From Bacteroidales bacterium (lineage in GTDB: Bacteria; Bacteroidota; Bacteroidia; Bacteroidales; UBA932): 64,000 nt of DNA. The notes under the pieces are model-generated. The model saw nothing but the letters and a program-made list of their open reading frames with translations, had not been told where the DNA came from and searched no databases. Position 1 is the stretch's first letter, and the number at the start of each line of letters is the position of its first letter. Location of the stretch: the NCBI GenBank assembly GCA_017618115.1, contig JAFZUX010000015.1, positions 1-64,000 on the forward strand, given 5' to 3'. Of this stretch, positions 6,659-15,088 are shown piece by piece. The translations under genes were made by a program, and so were the position numbers.

Positions 6659-9553
6659 TTAGAACACGGAGTTCCAAACGGCCCTCTGCGCTCTGTTATT
6701 CTGTGTGGCGTTCATCTTACCAAAGTTCCACTTAACGCCGAACAGTATATAACGTCCCATAATGAGCCTGTAGGAATCCTCCTCATAATTATCTGTTACA
6801 GTGTGGATTCTGTTCCGCTGCTGGTTGAGAATATCCTTAACCTTAACGCTGAGGTTGAAGGCTCCTATGCTCTTGGAAACTTCTAAGTTCCATCTCCACA
6901 GGGGTTTGCCGTAACCCTTCTCGTAGCCGGTGTATGTATGGAGTCCAATATCTGTAGAGAACTCATAACCATTATTTGTAGTATATCTTCCCTCTGCAGT
7001 AAAGTGTGAGACTAACGTCTTGGTATTTATCCTCTTATTCAAAGAATAACGGAAAATCTCTCCGGTTGTTCCCGCACCAAATGAGAAGAAGTACTGCTTC
7101 TGATTACACTTTATGCTGAAACCTACAGCAGGAGAGAAGTTGTTGGTTGTGCTCTTCTTAAAGCCGCTTGCACCGCTGTAAAAACTGTTTCCCTTACTGT
7201 CTCCCCAGAACTGCTCCATAAAGGCTTCATAGTCAAAAGTATCTTTGTCCAACCCCGGAAGTGTTCCAGTTGGCTGATAACTTGTGTAGTAAGAATAGTT
7301 GACGTCTCCGCTCAGAGTCAAAGACCATATCTTCTTGGAATCCAGCGGAGTGGTATATCTGGTTATCAAATAGAAGGAAACAGAAGGGTCTTTGGCATTA
7401 ACCGGGATTGAGTAGCGTATTCCGTCACTGTCATACCAGGTGGCGCTGCTTATTATTCTATTGTTGAGGTTTCCTCCGCCGTACACCATTAAACTTGTGA
7501 ATTTCTGTTTGTTGCTCCTGTTCCAACTAACAGAGAATGAAGTATAGGAATATGGCCTTAGGTAGATATTTCCAACGCTCAGTCTGGACGGATTATTAAT
7601 GTTCAAAACAGGAATCATTTGACTGTTGTTTGGTTTCCTGCTGGAGCCTGAAACTGAGAAATTAAAACGATTCTTTGCATCTCCAAGCATAAGCCTCAGA
7701 GTAGGGGCAATATACCAGTTCCATTCACCTTTACCTGTAGTATCGTTAACGTTGAAACTTCTGGAGATAAGACGGTTGAGCGTTCCGTTAGCCGTAGCTC
7801 CAAAAGTTACAAAACTTTGCTTGCCAATTTTATACTGAGCGGTAGCGTCATATTGCTGATTGATGTTATGAGACTTACTCTCAGATGAATAGTAGTTATT
7901 CTTCCCGTTCTTGTCAAAGGCGTCACTTAAGTTCTTGGATTCGCTAACATAGAGGTTGGCGGTAGCCGCAAGAGTAAGTTTGTCTGAAACAGGTTCCGTA
8001 TATCTGATAAAAGTTCTTCCGGTGTAATAATTGTATTTTGTATCATAGCGCATAATGCGCTCATCCTCCCCCGCAGATGTTTTCAGTATAGAACTCTCAA
8101 TGCTGTTACCGTCATCATTACCCAGCCCTCCGAACAGCGTGAGATTAATGTTTCTGCCCTTCTTTCCTAAGTTCTTGAAAGTAAAAGACAAATTGAGGCT
8201 TGCCATTCTGCTGTCTGCATTGCTGCGGCTTTGGCTTTCAGAACTGTTTACAAAAGTGTTCTCTCTAAAAGTTTCATTGAAGGCGGTGCTGTTGGAGATA
8301 GACTTTGTGTAGACAAAATAAGGGTGAAGGGTGAACCAGAAATCTCCCTTCTCCTTCTTCATTTCAAAATCCGTCTTTGTGTCATGGATAAAAGAGCGGC
8401 CGCTGTTCTCTGAATTAGAGAAGATATTTCCCGTCTCCTGGTAGGTGGTTCTGTGACTCTTTGAACCGCTCTTAGTGTCTGAGTATTTGTAGTTTGAACT
8501 TACGGTTGTCTCCACATCCTTCACTCTGGTTGTGTTGACGTTAACTCCCAACTGTGCTGCGGAAGAGAGCCCCTGACTACTGGCTCTAAGTCTCATAGAA
8601 GAATTGTCATCTCCTCTTACAACAAAGACCACCCCGTCATCATCGGCAACATTCAGGCCGTTGGCAATTACAGTAACCTGATCCTTCTTGTTATATGCAG
8701 ATACCAAGGCGTTTGTATTGTATAACAATCCGCGGTTATCTTTAAGTTCCTCCTCTTTCTTCTTACCCCCAACGGTTGTACCCCCCTTAATTCCAACGTT
8801 TCCAAACCAGCCCTCCTGATACTCCTTTTTAAGTTCCACATCCATCACCTTCTCCCTGTTTCCATCCTGTATGCCTGTATTTCTGGTCTGCTCTGACTCT
8901 CTGTCAATTACGCGAATCTTATCCACTATTGCTGCAGGCAGATTATTCAGTGCGGTGCTCTGGTCATCAAAGAAGAACGTGCGCCCTCCAACCGTAAGTT
9001 TAGAGATGGCCTCACCGTTAAACTTAACCTTTCCCTCTGATGTAATCTCCATTCCCGGCATCCTCTTAATCAGATCTTTAAGCATACCGTTGGCTCCCAC
9101 TCTGAAAGAAGATGCATTGAATTCAATTGTATCCTTCTTCATCACGATAGGATTACCCACATCACTTACCACAATTGTAGAGAGGTAATTCTCATCCAGT
9201 TGCAGTTTGACGGTGCCCAAATCTACCCTCACCTCTCTAAAGTATTTCTGCTTTGCATAGTGCTTGTATCCCATCATCTCAACATGGAACACATAGTTTC
9301 CGAACGGCACCTCTTTCAGCATTGCCACTCCTGAAGTATCTGATATGATGAAGTTTGTAATAGTGGTGTCTTTGGCCGGCACAACATAAACGGAGGCATA
9401 CTGTATAGGTTCGTTTGTAAGAGAGTCTATAACCTTCACCCGAATGTTACTCATTCTCCCACCAAACATGTTGTCATTGATAATAAACACCTGCGCCCTG
9501 GCCCCCACCGCCAGGCACATCAAAACAACCAATATCCAAAACCTCTTTATCAT
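6659..9553 (-). CDS. Large outer-membrane beta-barrel protein with carboxypeptidase-like regulatory domain
   Basis: A 964-residue TonB-receptor-like protein of the outer membrane beta-barrel family (PF14905 type). Residues 1-20 are a signal peptide (ending GARAQ). Residues 36-115 are a carboxypeptidase-regulatory/Ig-like domain (VKVIDSLTNEPIQYASVYV). A plug-like domain follows (VVSDVGNPIVMKKDTIEFN to LPAAIVDKIRVIDRESE). The rest is alternating beta-strands ending in FGVKWNFGKMN. A TonB box is not obvious and no SusD partner is adjacent, so it is not a standard polysaccharide locus pair. The ligand is unknown. A TATATTTG -7 box lies on the same strand at 9593-9600. Confidence 0.88.
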   Translation of the reverse strand: MIKRFWILVVLMCLAVGARAQVFIINDNMFGGRMSNIRVKVIDSLTNEPIQYASVYVVPAKDTTITNFIISDTSGVAMLKEVPFGNYVFHVEMMGYKHYAKQKYFREVRVDLGTVKLQLDENYLSTIVVSDVGNPIVMKKDTIEFNASSFRVGANGMLKDLIKRMPGMEITSEGKVKFNGEAISKLTVGGRTFFFDDQSTALNNLPAAIVDKIRVIDRESEQTRNTGIQDGNREKVMDVELKKEYQEGWFGNVGIKGGTTVGGKKKEEELKDNRGLLYNTNALVSAYNKKDQVTVIANGLNVADDDGVVFVVRGDDNSSMRLRASSQGLSSAAQLGVNVNTTRVKDVETTVSSNYKYSDTKSGSKSHRTTYQETGNIFSNSENSGRSFIHDTKTDFEMKKEKGDFWFTLHPYFVYTKSISNSTAFNETFRENTFVNSSESQSRSNADSRMASLNLSFTFKNLGKKGRNINLTLFGGLGNDDGNSIESSILKTSAGEDERIMRYDTKYNYYTGRTFIRYTEPVSDKLTLAATANLYVSESKNLSDAFDKNGKNNYYSSESKSHNINQQYDATAQYKIGKQSFVTFGATANGTLNRLISRSFNVNDTTGKGEWNWYIAPTLRLMLGDAKNRFNFSVSGSSRKPNNSQMIPVLNINNPSRLSVGNIYLRPYSYTSFSVSWNRSNKQKFTSLMVYGGGNLNNRIISSATWYDSDGIRYSIPVNAKDPSVSFYLITRYTTPLDSKKIWSLTLSGDVNYSYYTSYQPTGTLPGLDKDTFDYEAFMEQFWGDSKGNSFYSGASGFKKSTTNNFSPAVGFSIKCNQKQYFFSFGAGTTGEIFRYSLNKRINTKTLVSHFTAEGRYTTNNGYEFSTDIGLHTYTGYEKGYGKPLWRWNLEVSKSIGAFNLSVKVKDILNQQRNRIHTVTDNYEEDSYRLIMGRYILFGVKWNFGKMNATQNNRAQRAVWNSVF

Positions 9554-9592
9554 TGTAGCAGCAATAACAATAGCAATAATTCTAACCTCCTA

Positions 9593-9600
9593 CAAATATA
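9593..9600 (-). promoter_or_regulatory. -7 box of the barrel gene
   Basis: TATATTTG reads on the minus strand 40 bases before the ATG at 9553 and matches the Bacteroidetes TAnnTTTG consensus. The gap 9554-9790 is otherwise AT-rich and holds the palindrome CGGAATcaATTCCG at 9685-9698; no gene is seen there. Confidence 0.5.
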
Positions 9601-9796
9601 ACCCCTTTTCCCCAAAAAAAACTTATCAAAATCCACCCAAAATCTGCCCCAAAGGGCCCTTTTCCGAAAATATTGCAATTTTTACGGAATCAATTCCGAA
9701 AAAATCGCGATTTTCTTGGAAAGTTTTCCTCAAATATTCAATTTTTGTCAAAATTTGTCAAACCTTTTTCTAAACCTTTGTACTGCAGTAAAATAA

Positions 9797-9820
9797 AAAC
9801 TCCCACAGAAGCGGGAGTTT
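9797..9820 (-). terminator. Intrinsic terminator reading leftward
   Basis: Stem AAACTCCC (9797-9804) with GGGAGTTT (9813-9820), loop of eight. On the minus strand it is followed by TTATTTTA; on the plus strand only three T follow, so it is oriented leftward. Confidence 0.7.
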
Positions 9821-9861
9821 AGGTAAAAACCTTCGGCATATAGCCCTGTTGTGGTTTGATG

Positions 9862-9881
9862 ATCTACAATAGTAGAAATTA
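9862..9881 (-). repeat. Solitary Cas12a (type V-A) CRISPR repeat core
   Basis: The minus strand reads TAATTTCTACTATTGTAGAT, which from memory equals the processed direct-repeat handle used by several Cas12a proteins (the AUU-loop variant). TCTAC and GTAGA form the pseudoknot-type stem of that handle. Only one copy is found here, with no second repeat at spacer distance and no cas gene in the window. Confidence 0.55.
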
Positions 9882-9980
9882 TAATCCGCCATTTGGGGGC
9901 AAATTGCCCTCTTCGTGGCGAATTATAAAATTATATTTCGCCATTTGAACACTTTTTTGTATCTTCGTGGCGGATTATAA
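9879..9980. promoter_or_regulatory. Duplicated inverted-repeat module before the second ATPase gene
   Basis: Two 50-base units (9879-9928 and 9931-9980) each have arms TTATAATCCGCCA-type and TGGCGAATTATAA-type with a 24-base centre, giving four half-sites of GGCGRATTATAA at the same 38-base spacing. Unit one also contains GGGCAAATTGCCC. A TATCTTCG -7-like box is at 9960-9967, so the last half-site would overlap the transcription start. This looks like an operator array for a dimeric regulator. Confidence 0.5.
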
Positions 9981-9988
9981 TAACAACT

Positions 9989-11437
9989 ATGGCAAAAATT
10001 ATAGGAAGAGAAAACGAGCAAGTTATTCTTACTTCGCTGTTATACAGTGAGAAATCCGAGTTTTTAGCTGTGTACGGAAGGCGCAGAGTAGGAAAAACCT
10101 ATCTCATTACCCAGTTTTTCAAAAACAAATTTGCTTTTAAACATACCGGTGTATCTCCTTTTGACGAAAAGGGCACCATAACAATGAAAGATCAACTTCA
10201 AGCTTTCTATTATTCTTTATTGAAATCCGGAATGGATGAAATAATACCTTGTCCAAAGAGTTGGCAAGAGGCATTTTTTCAGTTAGGGAATCTGTTGGAA
10301 AAGAAAGCAACAAGGAATAAGAAGGTTGTTTTTATAGATGAATTACCATGGATGGATACACCTCGTTCCAAATTTGTTTCTGCGTTTGAATGGTTTTATA
10401 ACGGTTGGGCAAGTCACAGAGATGATATCTTGTTGGTAATTTGCGGTTCATCTAGTTCTTGGGTGTTAAATAATATTGTAAATGCAAAGGGAGGTCTATA
10501 TAATCGTCTGACCTGTAGCATAAAACTAAAACCGTTTAACCTTAAAGAAACAGAGGACTATCTTCATTCAAAAAAAATGTTTCTGGAGAGATATGACATA
10601 GTGCGTCTTTATATGGCTCTTGGAGGAATACCATATTACTTAGATTTTCTTCAGAAAGGTCTTAGTGTAGAACAGAATATAGACAACATTTTATTTGCGG
10701 AAAATGCTCCGCTAAACAGAGAGTTTGTGAGACTTTTCAACACTCTTTTTTCACACTCAGAGAATTACATTGCAATAGTAAGGGCTCTGTCTAAAAGAAA
10801 TTACGGCTTTACAAGAGGTGAGTTATCTGAAGAGATAAACATGAAATCAGGAGGAGGATTGTCAGATTATCTGGAAAAATTAAAAGAGGCAGATTTTATA
10901 GAACAGTATAAGCCGGTAATGTCATTAGACAGAGATGATTACTTTAGGCTTAAGGATTGTTTCTGCATCTTTTATTTAAGATACATTTATGGAAAATCTT
11001 CTTTAGATCCGCATTTTTGGCAAAACAGCTCAGGAACACAAGGTATTAAGAGTTGGGAAGGCGTTGCTTTTGAACAAATTTGCATGTCTCATTTGGAAAA
11101 TATTAGAATGGCACTCGGCATATCGGGAGTAGTCACTAAAGCCTCCAATATGATTATACCCGCGGAGGAAAATAAAAAGGGTTCTCAAATAGATATGGTT
11201 ATAGATAGGGCAGACAGAAACGTTAATATTTGTGAAATGAAGTTCTATTCATCTGAAGTTCTTTTAAGCAAAGATGAAAACTTAAAACTGAGAGAAAGAC
11301 TGGCTCGGTTCAGAGAAAAGACCCCTTCTCGTAAAAATCTGTTTCTCACCCTAATAACCACATTCGGCCTAAAACACAACCAATACTCGGGAATATTCAA
11401 CAAAGTGATTACCTTAGACCACTTGTTCCAACAATAA
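9989..11437 (+). CDS. Archaeal-type AAA ATPase with C-terminal DUF234 (PD-(D/E)XK-like) domain
   Basis: A 482-residue protein. Walker A is GRRRVGKT (residues 30-37) and Walker B VVFIDELPW has Asp117-Glu118. Residues about 130-330 hold the sensor and a winged helix. The C-terminal part has QIDMVIDR followed by ICEMKFYSSE, the spacing of Asp and Glu-x-Lys seen in the PD-(D/E)XK nuclease fold and in DUF234. Proteins of this design are widespread in gut Bacteroidales, often in accessory islands; defence or DNA-repair roles are guessed but not established. It starts 9 bases after the repeated operator module and is followed at 52 bases by a small barrel gene with its own promoter. Confidence 0.85.
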   Translation: MAKIIGRENEQVILTSLLYSEKSEFLAVYGRRRVGKTYLITQFFKNKFAFKHTGVSPFDEKGTITMKDQLQAFYYSLLKSGMDEIIPCPKSWQEAFFQLGNLLEKKATRNKKVVFIDELPWMDTPRSKFVSAFEWFYNGWASHRDDILLVICGSSSSWVLNNIVNAKGGLYNRLTCSIKLKPFNLKETEDYLHSKKMFLERYDIVRLYMALGGIPYYLDFLQKGLSVEQNIDNILFAENAPLNREFVRLFNTLFSHSENYIAIVRALSKRNYGFTRGELSEEINMKSGGGLSDYLEKLKEADFIEQYKPVMSLDRDDYFRLKDCFCIFYLRYIYGKSSLDPHFWQNSSGTQGIKSWEGVAFEQICMSHLENIRMALGISGVVTKASNMIIPAEENKKGSQIDMVIDRADRNVNICEMKFYSSEVLLSKDENLKLRERLARFREKTPSRKNLFLTLITTFGLKHNQYSGIFNKVITLDHLFQQ

Positions 11438-11461
11438 ATGTATTACTTCAATTCAAATATC

Positions 11462-11469
11462 TATCTTTG
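11462..11469 (+). promoter_or_regulatory. -7 box of the small barrel gene
   Basis: TATCTTTG, 20 bases before the ATG at 11489, fits TAnnTTTG. It argues that the frame opening at 11438 is not the true start. Confidence 0.55.
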
Positions 11470-11488
11470 TAAGGTTAATACTGAGATT

Positions 11489-12067
11489 ATGAAAAAATTA
11501 TTGTTACTGGCCATTATGGTGATGACGGCTATAATGGCAAATGCACAGATTAGCGTACAGGCAGGTTATGTTTTAAACACTTGCAAAACTAAGATTTCTC
11601 CGGACAAATACTCAAACTCTTACAACGGAATTATGGTTGCGGCGGATTATAACCTGAATCTGGTAGGCAATCTTTCTGTTGCTCCGGGGTTGGGATTGGA
11701 CTATTCATTTGAGGACATTACAGAAGAGGATTACAAAGAAAAGTACAGGGAACTCGGTCTCTTTGCTCCGATTGATGTAAATTACAGTTTCCCTATAAGT
11801 GAAGACTTCTCTCTTTCTGTTTTTGCCGGCCCAACTTTCTATTACGGACTAATATCAAAAGATGTAGCTGAGAAACCATCCTATAACTACTATTCAGATG
11901 ATAATAAGAGATTTGATTTGTTTCTTGGCGGCGGTCTCTGGTGTGATATAAATAGGACTATCCGTGTTAAAGCGGGCTACAAATTAGGAGTTACCAACAA
12001 CTGCAAAATAGATGGTGTGAAACAGAGGAATAACTTTTTCTCTCTCTCAGTAGGTTTCCTTTTCTAA
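11489..12067 (+). CDS. Small outer-membrane beta-barrel protein (PF13568 type)
   Basis: A 192-residue porin-like protein. The signal peptide MKKLLLLAIMVMTAIMANAQ is followed by short amphipathic strands (ISVQAGYVLNTC, LSVAPGLGLDYSF, RVKAGYKLGV) and a terminal strand ending FLF, with a final aromatic residue recognised by the BAM machinery. This predicts an eight-stranded barrel like OmpX/OmpA-N. The ATG at 11489 is selected because it begins the signal peptide and lies just after a -7 box. No specific function can be assigned. Confidence 0.82.
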   Translation: MKKLLLLAIMVMTAIMANAQISVQAGYVLNTCKTKISPDKYSNSYNGIMVAADYNLNLVGNLSVAPGLGLDYSFEDITEEDYKEKYRELGLFAPIDVNYSFPISEDFSLSVFAGPTFYYGLISKDVAEKPSYNYYSDDNKRFDLFLGGGLWCDINRTIRVKAGYKLGVTNNCKIDGVKQRNNFFSLSVGFLF

Positions 12068-12091
12068 CATATTGGCAGTACCAAAAAAGCA

Positions 12092-14080
12092 ATGAAAAGA
12101 GTTAAATCATTATTCCTATTGGTGGCGTTGTTGGCGGCGCCTATGTTATCTTTTGGTCAGATGGGATTTGGAACGGAGAGTTCCGAGAATCCTGTCAAGT
12201 GGAAGGCTTCCGTTGAGGCGGTAGGGGGAGATCTCTTTGAGATTCAAATGGTTGCAAAGATAGATAACGGATGGCACACATACGATTTGGGTCCGTATGA
12301 GGGTGGCCCAAATGCAACGGTAATGACCATAACTCCTTGTGACGGAATCACTTTGGTTGGTGAACCATACGTTAAGAAGGGTGGTGTAAAGGCTATGGAT
12401 TCCGTCTTTGGAATGATGATAGGAACTATTAAAGACGGAGACATCATTGCTCAAAAGATAAAGGTTACTTCTAAAGAGGATGTTGAGGTAAAGATTACTG
12501 TTGAGTGGCAGGCCTGCACAAACGGTGCTTGCGCCTCTCCGGAGGAGAAAGAGTACAAGATAACGGTTGCCGGAAATCCCAACGGCACAGTAAGTTCTGT
12601 TAGTTCAGTTGGCTCTTTGGATGTTGCGGGTGGCGGCATTGGTGGCGGCGGACTTTGGGGCTTCATTTTGGGAGCAATAGGTTGGGGACTTATGGCCCTT
12701 TTGACCCCTTGCGTTTTCCCGATGATTCCTATGACGGTCTCCTTCTTCCTTAAGCAGAATGAGAAGGCTCCAACCAAGGGGCGCTTCCTTGCAACTCTGT
12801 ACGGCATCTGTATTGTGCTGATTTACACCGTTCCTATTGCTATTATCATTTTGCTGACCTATACCATTGGCGGAAAGATGATGGCTGCAGATATCTTTAA
12901 CTGGCTTGCTACCAGTTGGATAAACGTTATTTTCTTCCTAATCTTCCTGCTCTTTGCCCTCAGCTTCTTTGGTGCGTTTGAGATAACGCTCCCATCTTCA
13001 GTAGTAAACAAGGCGGACAGCAAATCAAATCGCGGAGGAATAATAGGGGTCTTCTTTATGGCACTTACGCTGGTGCTCGTATCTTTCTCTTGCACAGGGC
13101 CTATAGTGGGCAGCGCTATCATAAAGAGCATGCAGGGAGAGGTGATGACTCCAATAATTGTGATGCTGGTATTCTCCATTGTCTTTGCAATACCGTTCAC
13201 AATTTTTGCCTTTGCACCGTCACTTCTTAAGAAACTTCCAAAGAGCGGCGGCTGGCTTAACTCCGTTAAGGTGGTGCTCGGCTTTATTGAACTTGCTTTG
13301 GGTATGAAGTTCCTCTCCGTGGCGGATCAGACCTACCACTGGGGAATTCTGGACCGTGAGGTATATCTGGCCTTCTGGATTGTAATTGCTTTTCTGCTTG
13401 GCTTTTATCTGCTGGGCAAGATACGTTTCAAATATGACTCTCCAACAGATCATGTGGGTGTAGGGCGTCTTATGCTTGCCATAATCACATTTGCCTTTGC
13501 GGTTTATATGATTCCGGGAATGTGGGGTGCTCCTCTTAAGGCAATAAGCGGTTATCTGCCGCCTATGCAGACCCAGGACTTTGTTGTAAATAAATTGGAA
13601 AACAGCGCAGCCAACGGACGTAAATACTCGGACAAACTGCACCTTCCTCACGGACTGGTAGGCTACTTTACCTTTGAAGAGGCCCTTACCGCCTCCCGTG
13701 AGCAGAATAAGCCAATCTTCTTTGACTTTACCGGCCACGGCTGCGTGAACTGCAGGGAGATGGAGGCTCGCGTCTGGAGTGATCCAAAGGTGCTGGATAT
13801 GCTTAGAAATGATTTTGTTATCTGCTCTCTGTATGCAGATGACAAGATGGAGGTGCTGCCGGAGGATTATATGACTCTCCCTAACGGCAAGGTACTCAAA
13901 GGAATGGGGAAGATAAACTCCCGTTATGTGATGGAGAGGTTCAAAGCGGCATCCCAGCCGTTCTACCTGGTTTTGGACAGCAACGGCAATCCGCTGGTAG
14001 AACCTATGGGGTACAACCTCAACGTCAATGATTACATTGATTTCTTGCAGAAGGGGATAGAGGCCTTTAAAGCCCTCTGA
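12092..14080 (+). CDS. dsbD: Thiol:disulfide interchange protein DsbD
   Basis: A 662-residue transmembrane reductant conduit that passes electrons from cytoplasmic thioredoxin to periplasmic thiols. A signal peptide (residues 1-22) precedes the N-terminal domain with Cys142 and Cys147. Eight membrane helices follow, with the conserved LTPCVFPMIPMTVSFF and SFSCTGPIVGSA cysteine/proline motifs. The C-terminal thioredoxin domain has GHGCVNCREME with Cys551 and Cys554. All three redox centres are thus present. The 3' end overlaps convergent purN by 14 bases. Confidence 0.95.
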   Translation: MKRVKSLFLLVALLAAPMLSFGQMGFGTESSENPVKWKASVEAVGGDLFEIQMVAKIDNGWHTYDLGPYEGGPNATVMTITPCDGITLVGEPYVKKGGVKAMDSVFGMMIGTIKDGDIIAQKIKVTSKEDVEVKITVEWQACTNGACASPEEKEYKITVAGNPNGTVSSVSSVGSLDVAGGGIGGGGLWGFILGAIGWGLMALLTPCVFPMIPMTVSFFLKQNEKAPTKGRFLATLYGICIVLIYTVPIAIIILLTYTIGGKMMAADIFNWLATSWINVIFFLIFLLFALSFFGAFEITLPSSVVNKADSKSNRGGIIGVFFMALTLVLVSFSCTGPIVGSAIIKSMQGEVMTPIIVMLVFSIVFAIPFTIFAFAPSLLKKLPKSGGWLNSVKVVLGFIELALGMKFLSVADQTYHWGILDREVYLAFWIVIAFLLGFYLLGKIRFKYDSPTDHVGVGRLMLAIITFAFAVYMIPGMWGAPLKAISGYLPPMQTQDFVVNKLENSAANGRKYSDKLHLPHGLVGYFTFEEALTASREQNKPIFFDFTGHGCVNCREMEARVWSDPKVLDMLRNDFVICSLYADDKMEVLPEDYMTLPNGKVLKGMGKINSRYVMERFKAASQPFYLVLDSNGNPLVEPMGYNLNVNDYIDFLQKGIEAFKAL

Positions 14081-14696
14081 GATAAGCCTCTACAACTCTA
14101 GGATAATCTGCCTGCTCCTGAACGTGGATCTTCTCTTCCAAAGATTCCACCGTCTCATCTTTGCTTAATATGAACTTAGACTGGAAGAGAATCTTGCCGT
14201 GATCCATCTCCTCATCTACCAGGTGAACTGTGATGCCGCTGTAAAAATCTTTAGGGGAGTTGGGGTTCTCCTCCCGGTACTTTTTCATATCCCCGATGAG
14301 TGCCTGGTGAACCTTGTGGCCGTACATGCCCTTGCCGCCGTAGGAAGGGAGCAGTGCGGGGTGGATGTTGATAATTCTATCGGGATAGAGAGAAATAAGC
14401 TCTTTTGGAATCTGCAGCAGGTAGCCCGCCAGAAGAATGATGTCAATGTTGTTCTCCTTTAGCACCTCTACAATGTTTGGAGCGGAGTGGCCCTCCGTAA
14501 GGCAGAGTTCCGCCTTTTTCATCACGATGGAGGGAACATTCAGATTTTTGGCTCGATTTAGTACAAAAGCATCAGCCTTATTGCATACAACAAGGGTTAC
14601 GCGGGCAAATTGCCCCTCTTCTTTCAGATTGAAATGCCTTATGAGGTTTTCTGCGTTAGTTCCGCTACCCGAGGCAAAAACCGCTATTCTGTACAT
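14067..14696 (-). CDS. purN: Phosphoribosylglycinamide formyltransferase 1
   Basis: A 209-residue enzyme that transfers a formyl group from 10-formyltetrahydrofolate to GAR in purine synthesis. The N-terminal MYRIAVFASGSGTNAENL is the GAR-binding loop, and NIHPALLPSYGGKGMYGHKVHQA carries the catalytic Asn-His; HLVDEEMDHGKI carries the folate-site Asp. The start at 14696 is preferred to the upstream Met at 14717, since the family begins at this point and TATATTTG (14705-14712, minus) overlaps the longer leader. Purine synthesis is also represented by purH at 22 kb. Confidence 0.93.
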   Translation of the reverse strand: MYRIAVFASGSGTNAENLIRHFNLKEEGQFARVTLVVCNKADAFVLNRAKNLNVPSIVMKKAELCLTEGHSAPNIVEVLKENNIDIILLAGYLLQIPKELISLYPDRIINIHPALLPSYGGKGMYGHKVHQALIGDMKKYREENPNSPKDFYSGITVHLVDEEMDHGKILFQSKFILSKDETVESLEEKIHVQEQADYPRVVEAYLRGL

Positions 14697-14704
14697 ATTC
14701 ACCG

Positions 14705-14740
14705 CAAATATACTCATTAAAAATTTTTTGATTATATTTG
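14705..14740. promoter_or_regulatory. Divergent -7 boxes between purN and acpP
   Basis: TATATTTG occurs on the minus strand at 14705-14712 (purN) and on the plus strand at 14733-14740 (acpP). The acpP leader from there to the ATG is about 45 bases. Confidence 0.5.
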
Positions 14741-14787
14741 CAGCCTACTAAAATGTAAACTTATTGTATTAACTAAAATTTTTGATC

Positions 14788-15024
14788 ATGGCAGACATTA
14801 CTTCAAAAGTTAAGGAAATCATCGTTGAGAAGTTAGGCGTTGACGAAGCTGAAATTACTCCAGAGGCAAACTTCACCAAGGATCTTGGTGCTGATTCCCT
14901 TGACACTGTAGAGCTTATCATGGAATTTGAGAAGGCATTTGACATTCAGATTCCTGAGGAAGAGGCTCAGAAAATTGCAACTGTTGGAGACGCTATCAAG
15001 TTTATTGAGGCTCAGAAAAAATAA
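14788..15024 (+). CDS. acpP: Acyl carrier protein
   Basis: A 78-residue acidic four-helix protein that carries growing fatty-acyl chains on phosphopantetheine. The attachment site is the Ser of [17 protein letters not shown]. The ATG at 14788 gives the usual [11 protein letters not shown] start; an in-frame TTG two codons earlier is ignored. It is followed by a hairpin with T tract and then fabF, so the pair forms an operon with partial termination in between. Confidence 0.97.
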   Translation: MADITSKVKEIIVEKLGVDEAEITPEANFTKDLGADSLDTVELIMEFEKAFDIQIPEEEAQKIATVGDAIKFIEAQKK

Positions 15025-15042
15025 ACCCCAATTATGTTCTAC

Positions 15043-15076
15043 GGGGATGACTCTTTGGCCATCCCCTCTTTTTTTT
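15043..15076 (+). terminator. Intrinsic terminator/attenuator between acpP and fabF
   Basis: GGGGATG (15043-15049) pairs with CATCCCC (15060-15066) and is followed by TCTTTTTTTT. It lies 18 bases past the acpP stop and 13 bases before the fabF start. Since fabF has no other clear promoter, it probably lets only part of the transcripts through, giving more ACP than FabF. Confidence 0.8.
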
Positions 15077-15088
15077 AATTAGAAAAAT

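Larger units (their letters stand above)
9785..9882 (-). ncRNA. Candidate small RNA with Cas12a-type crRNA handle and terminator
   Basis: On the minus strand the order is: the Cas12a-type repeat core (9881-9862), about 30 bases of unique sequence, a short hairpin AGGT-tttt-ACCT (near 9832-9820), then AAACTCCC/GGGAGTTT followed by TTATTTTA, an intrinsic terminator in this direction. No coding gene on the minus strand lies upstream for this terminator to serve, because the ATPase at 9989 is transcribed the other way. A transcript starting near 9890 is therefore inferred. The 5' end, expression and function are not shown. The 3' limit is set at the end of the T-rich tract. Confidence 0.4.

Noticed and set aside
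9444..9773. Plus-strand open frame over the barrel gene start
   Set aside because: Lys/Asn/Pro-rich translation of the AT-rich gap and of the antisense of a signal peptide; no conserved sequence.
9841..9882. A full CRISPR array
   Set aside because: Only one repeat copy is present and no second one lies within typical spacer distance; it is therefore reported as a solitary repeat.
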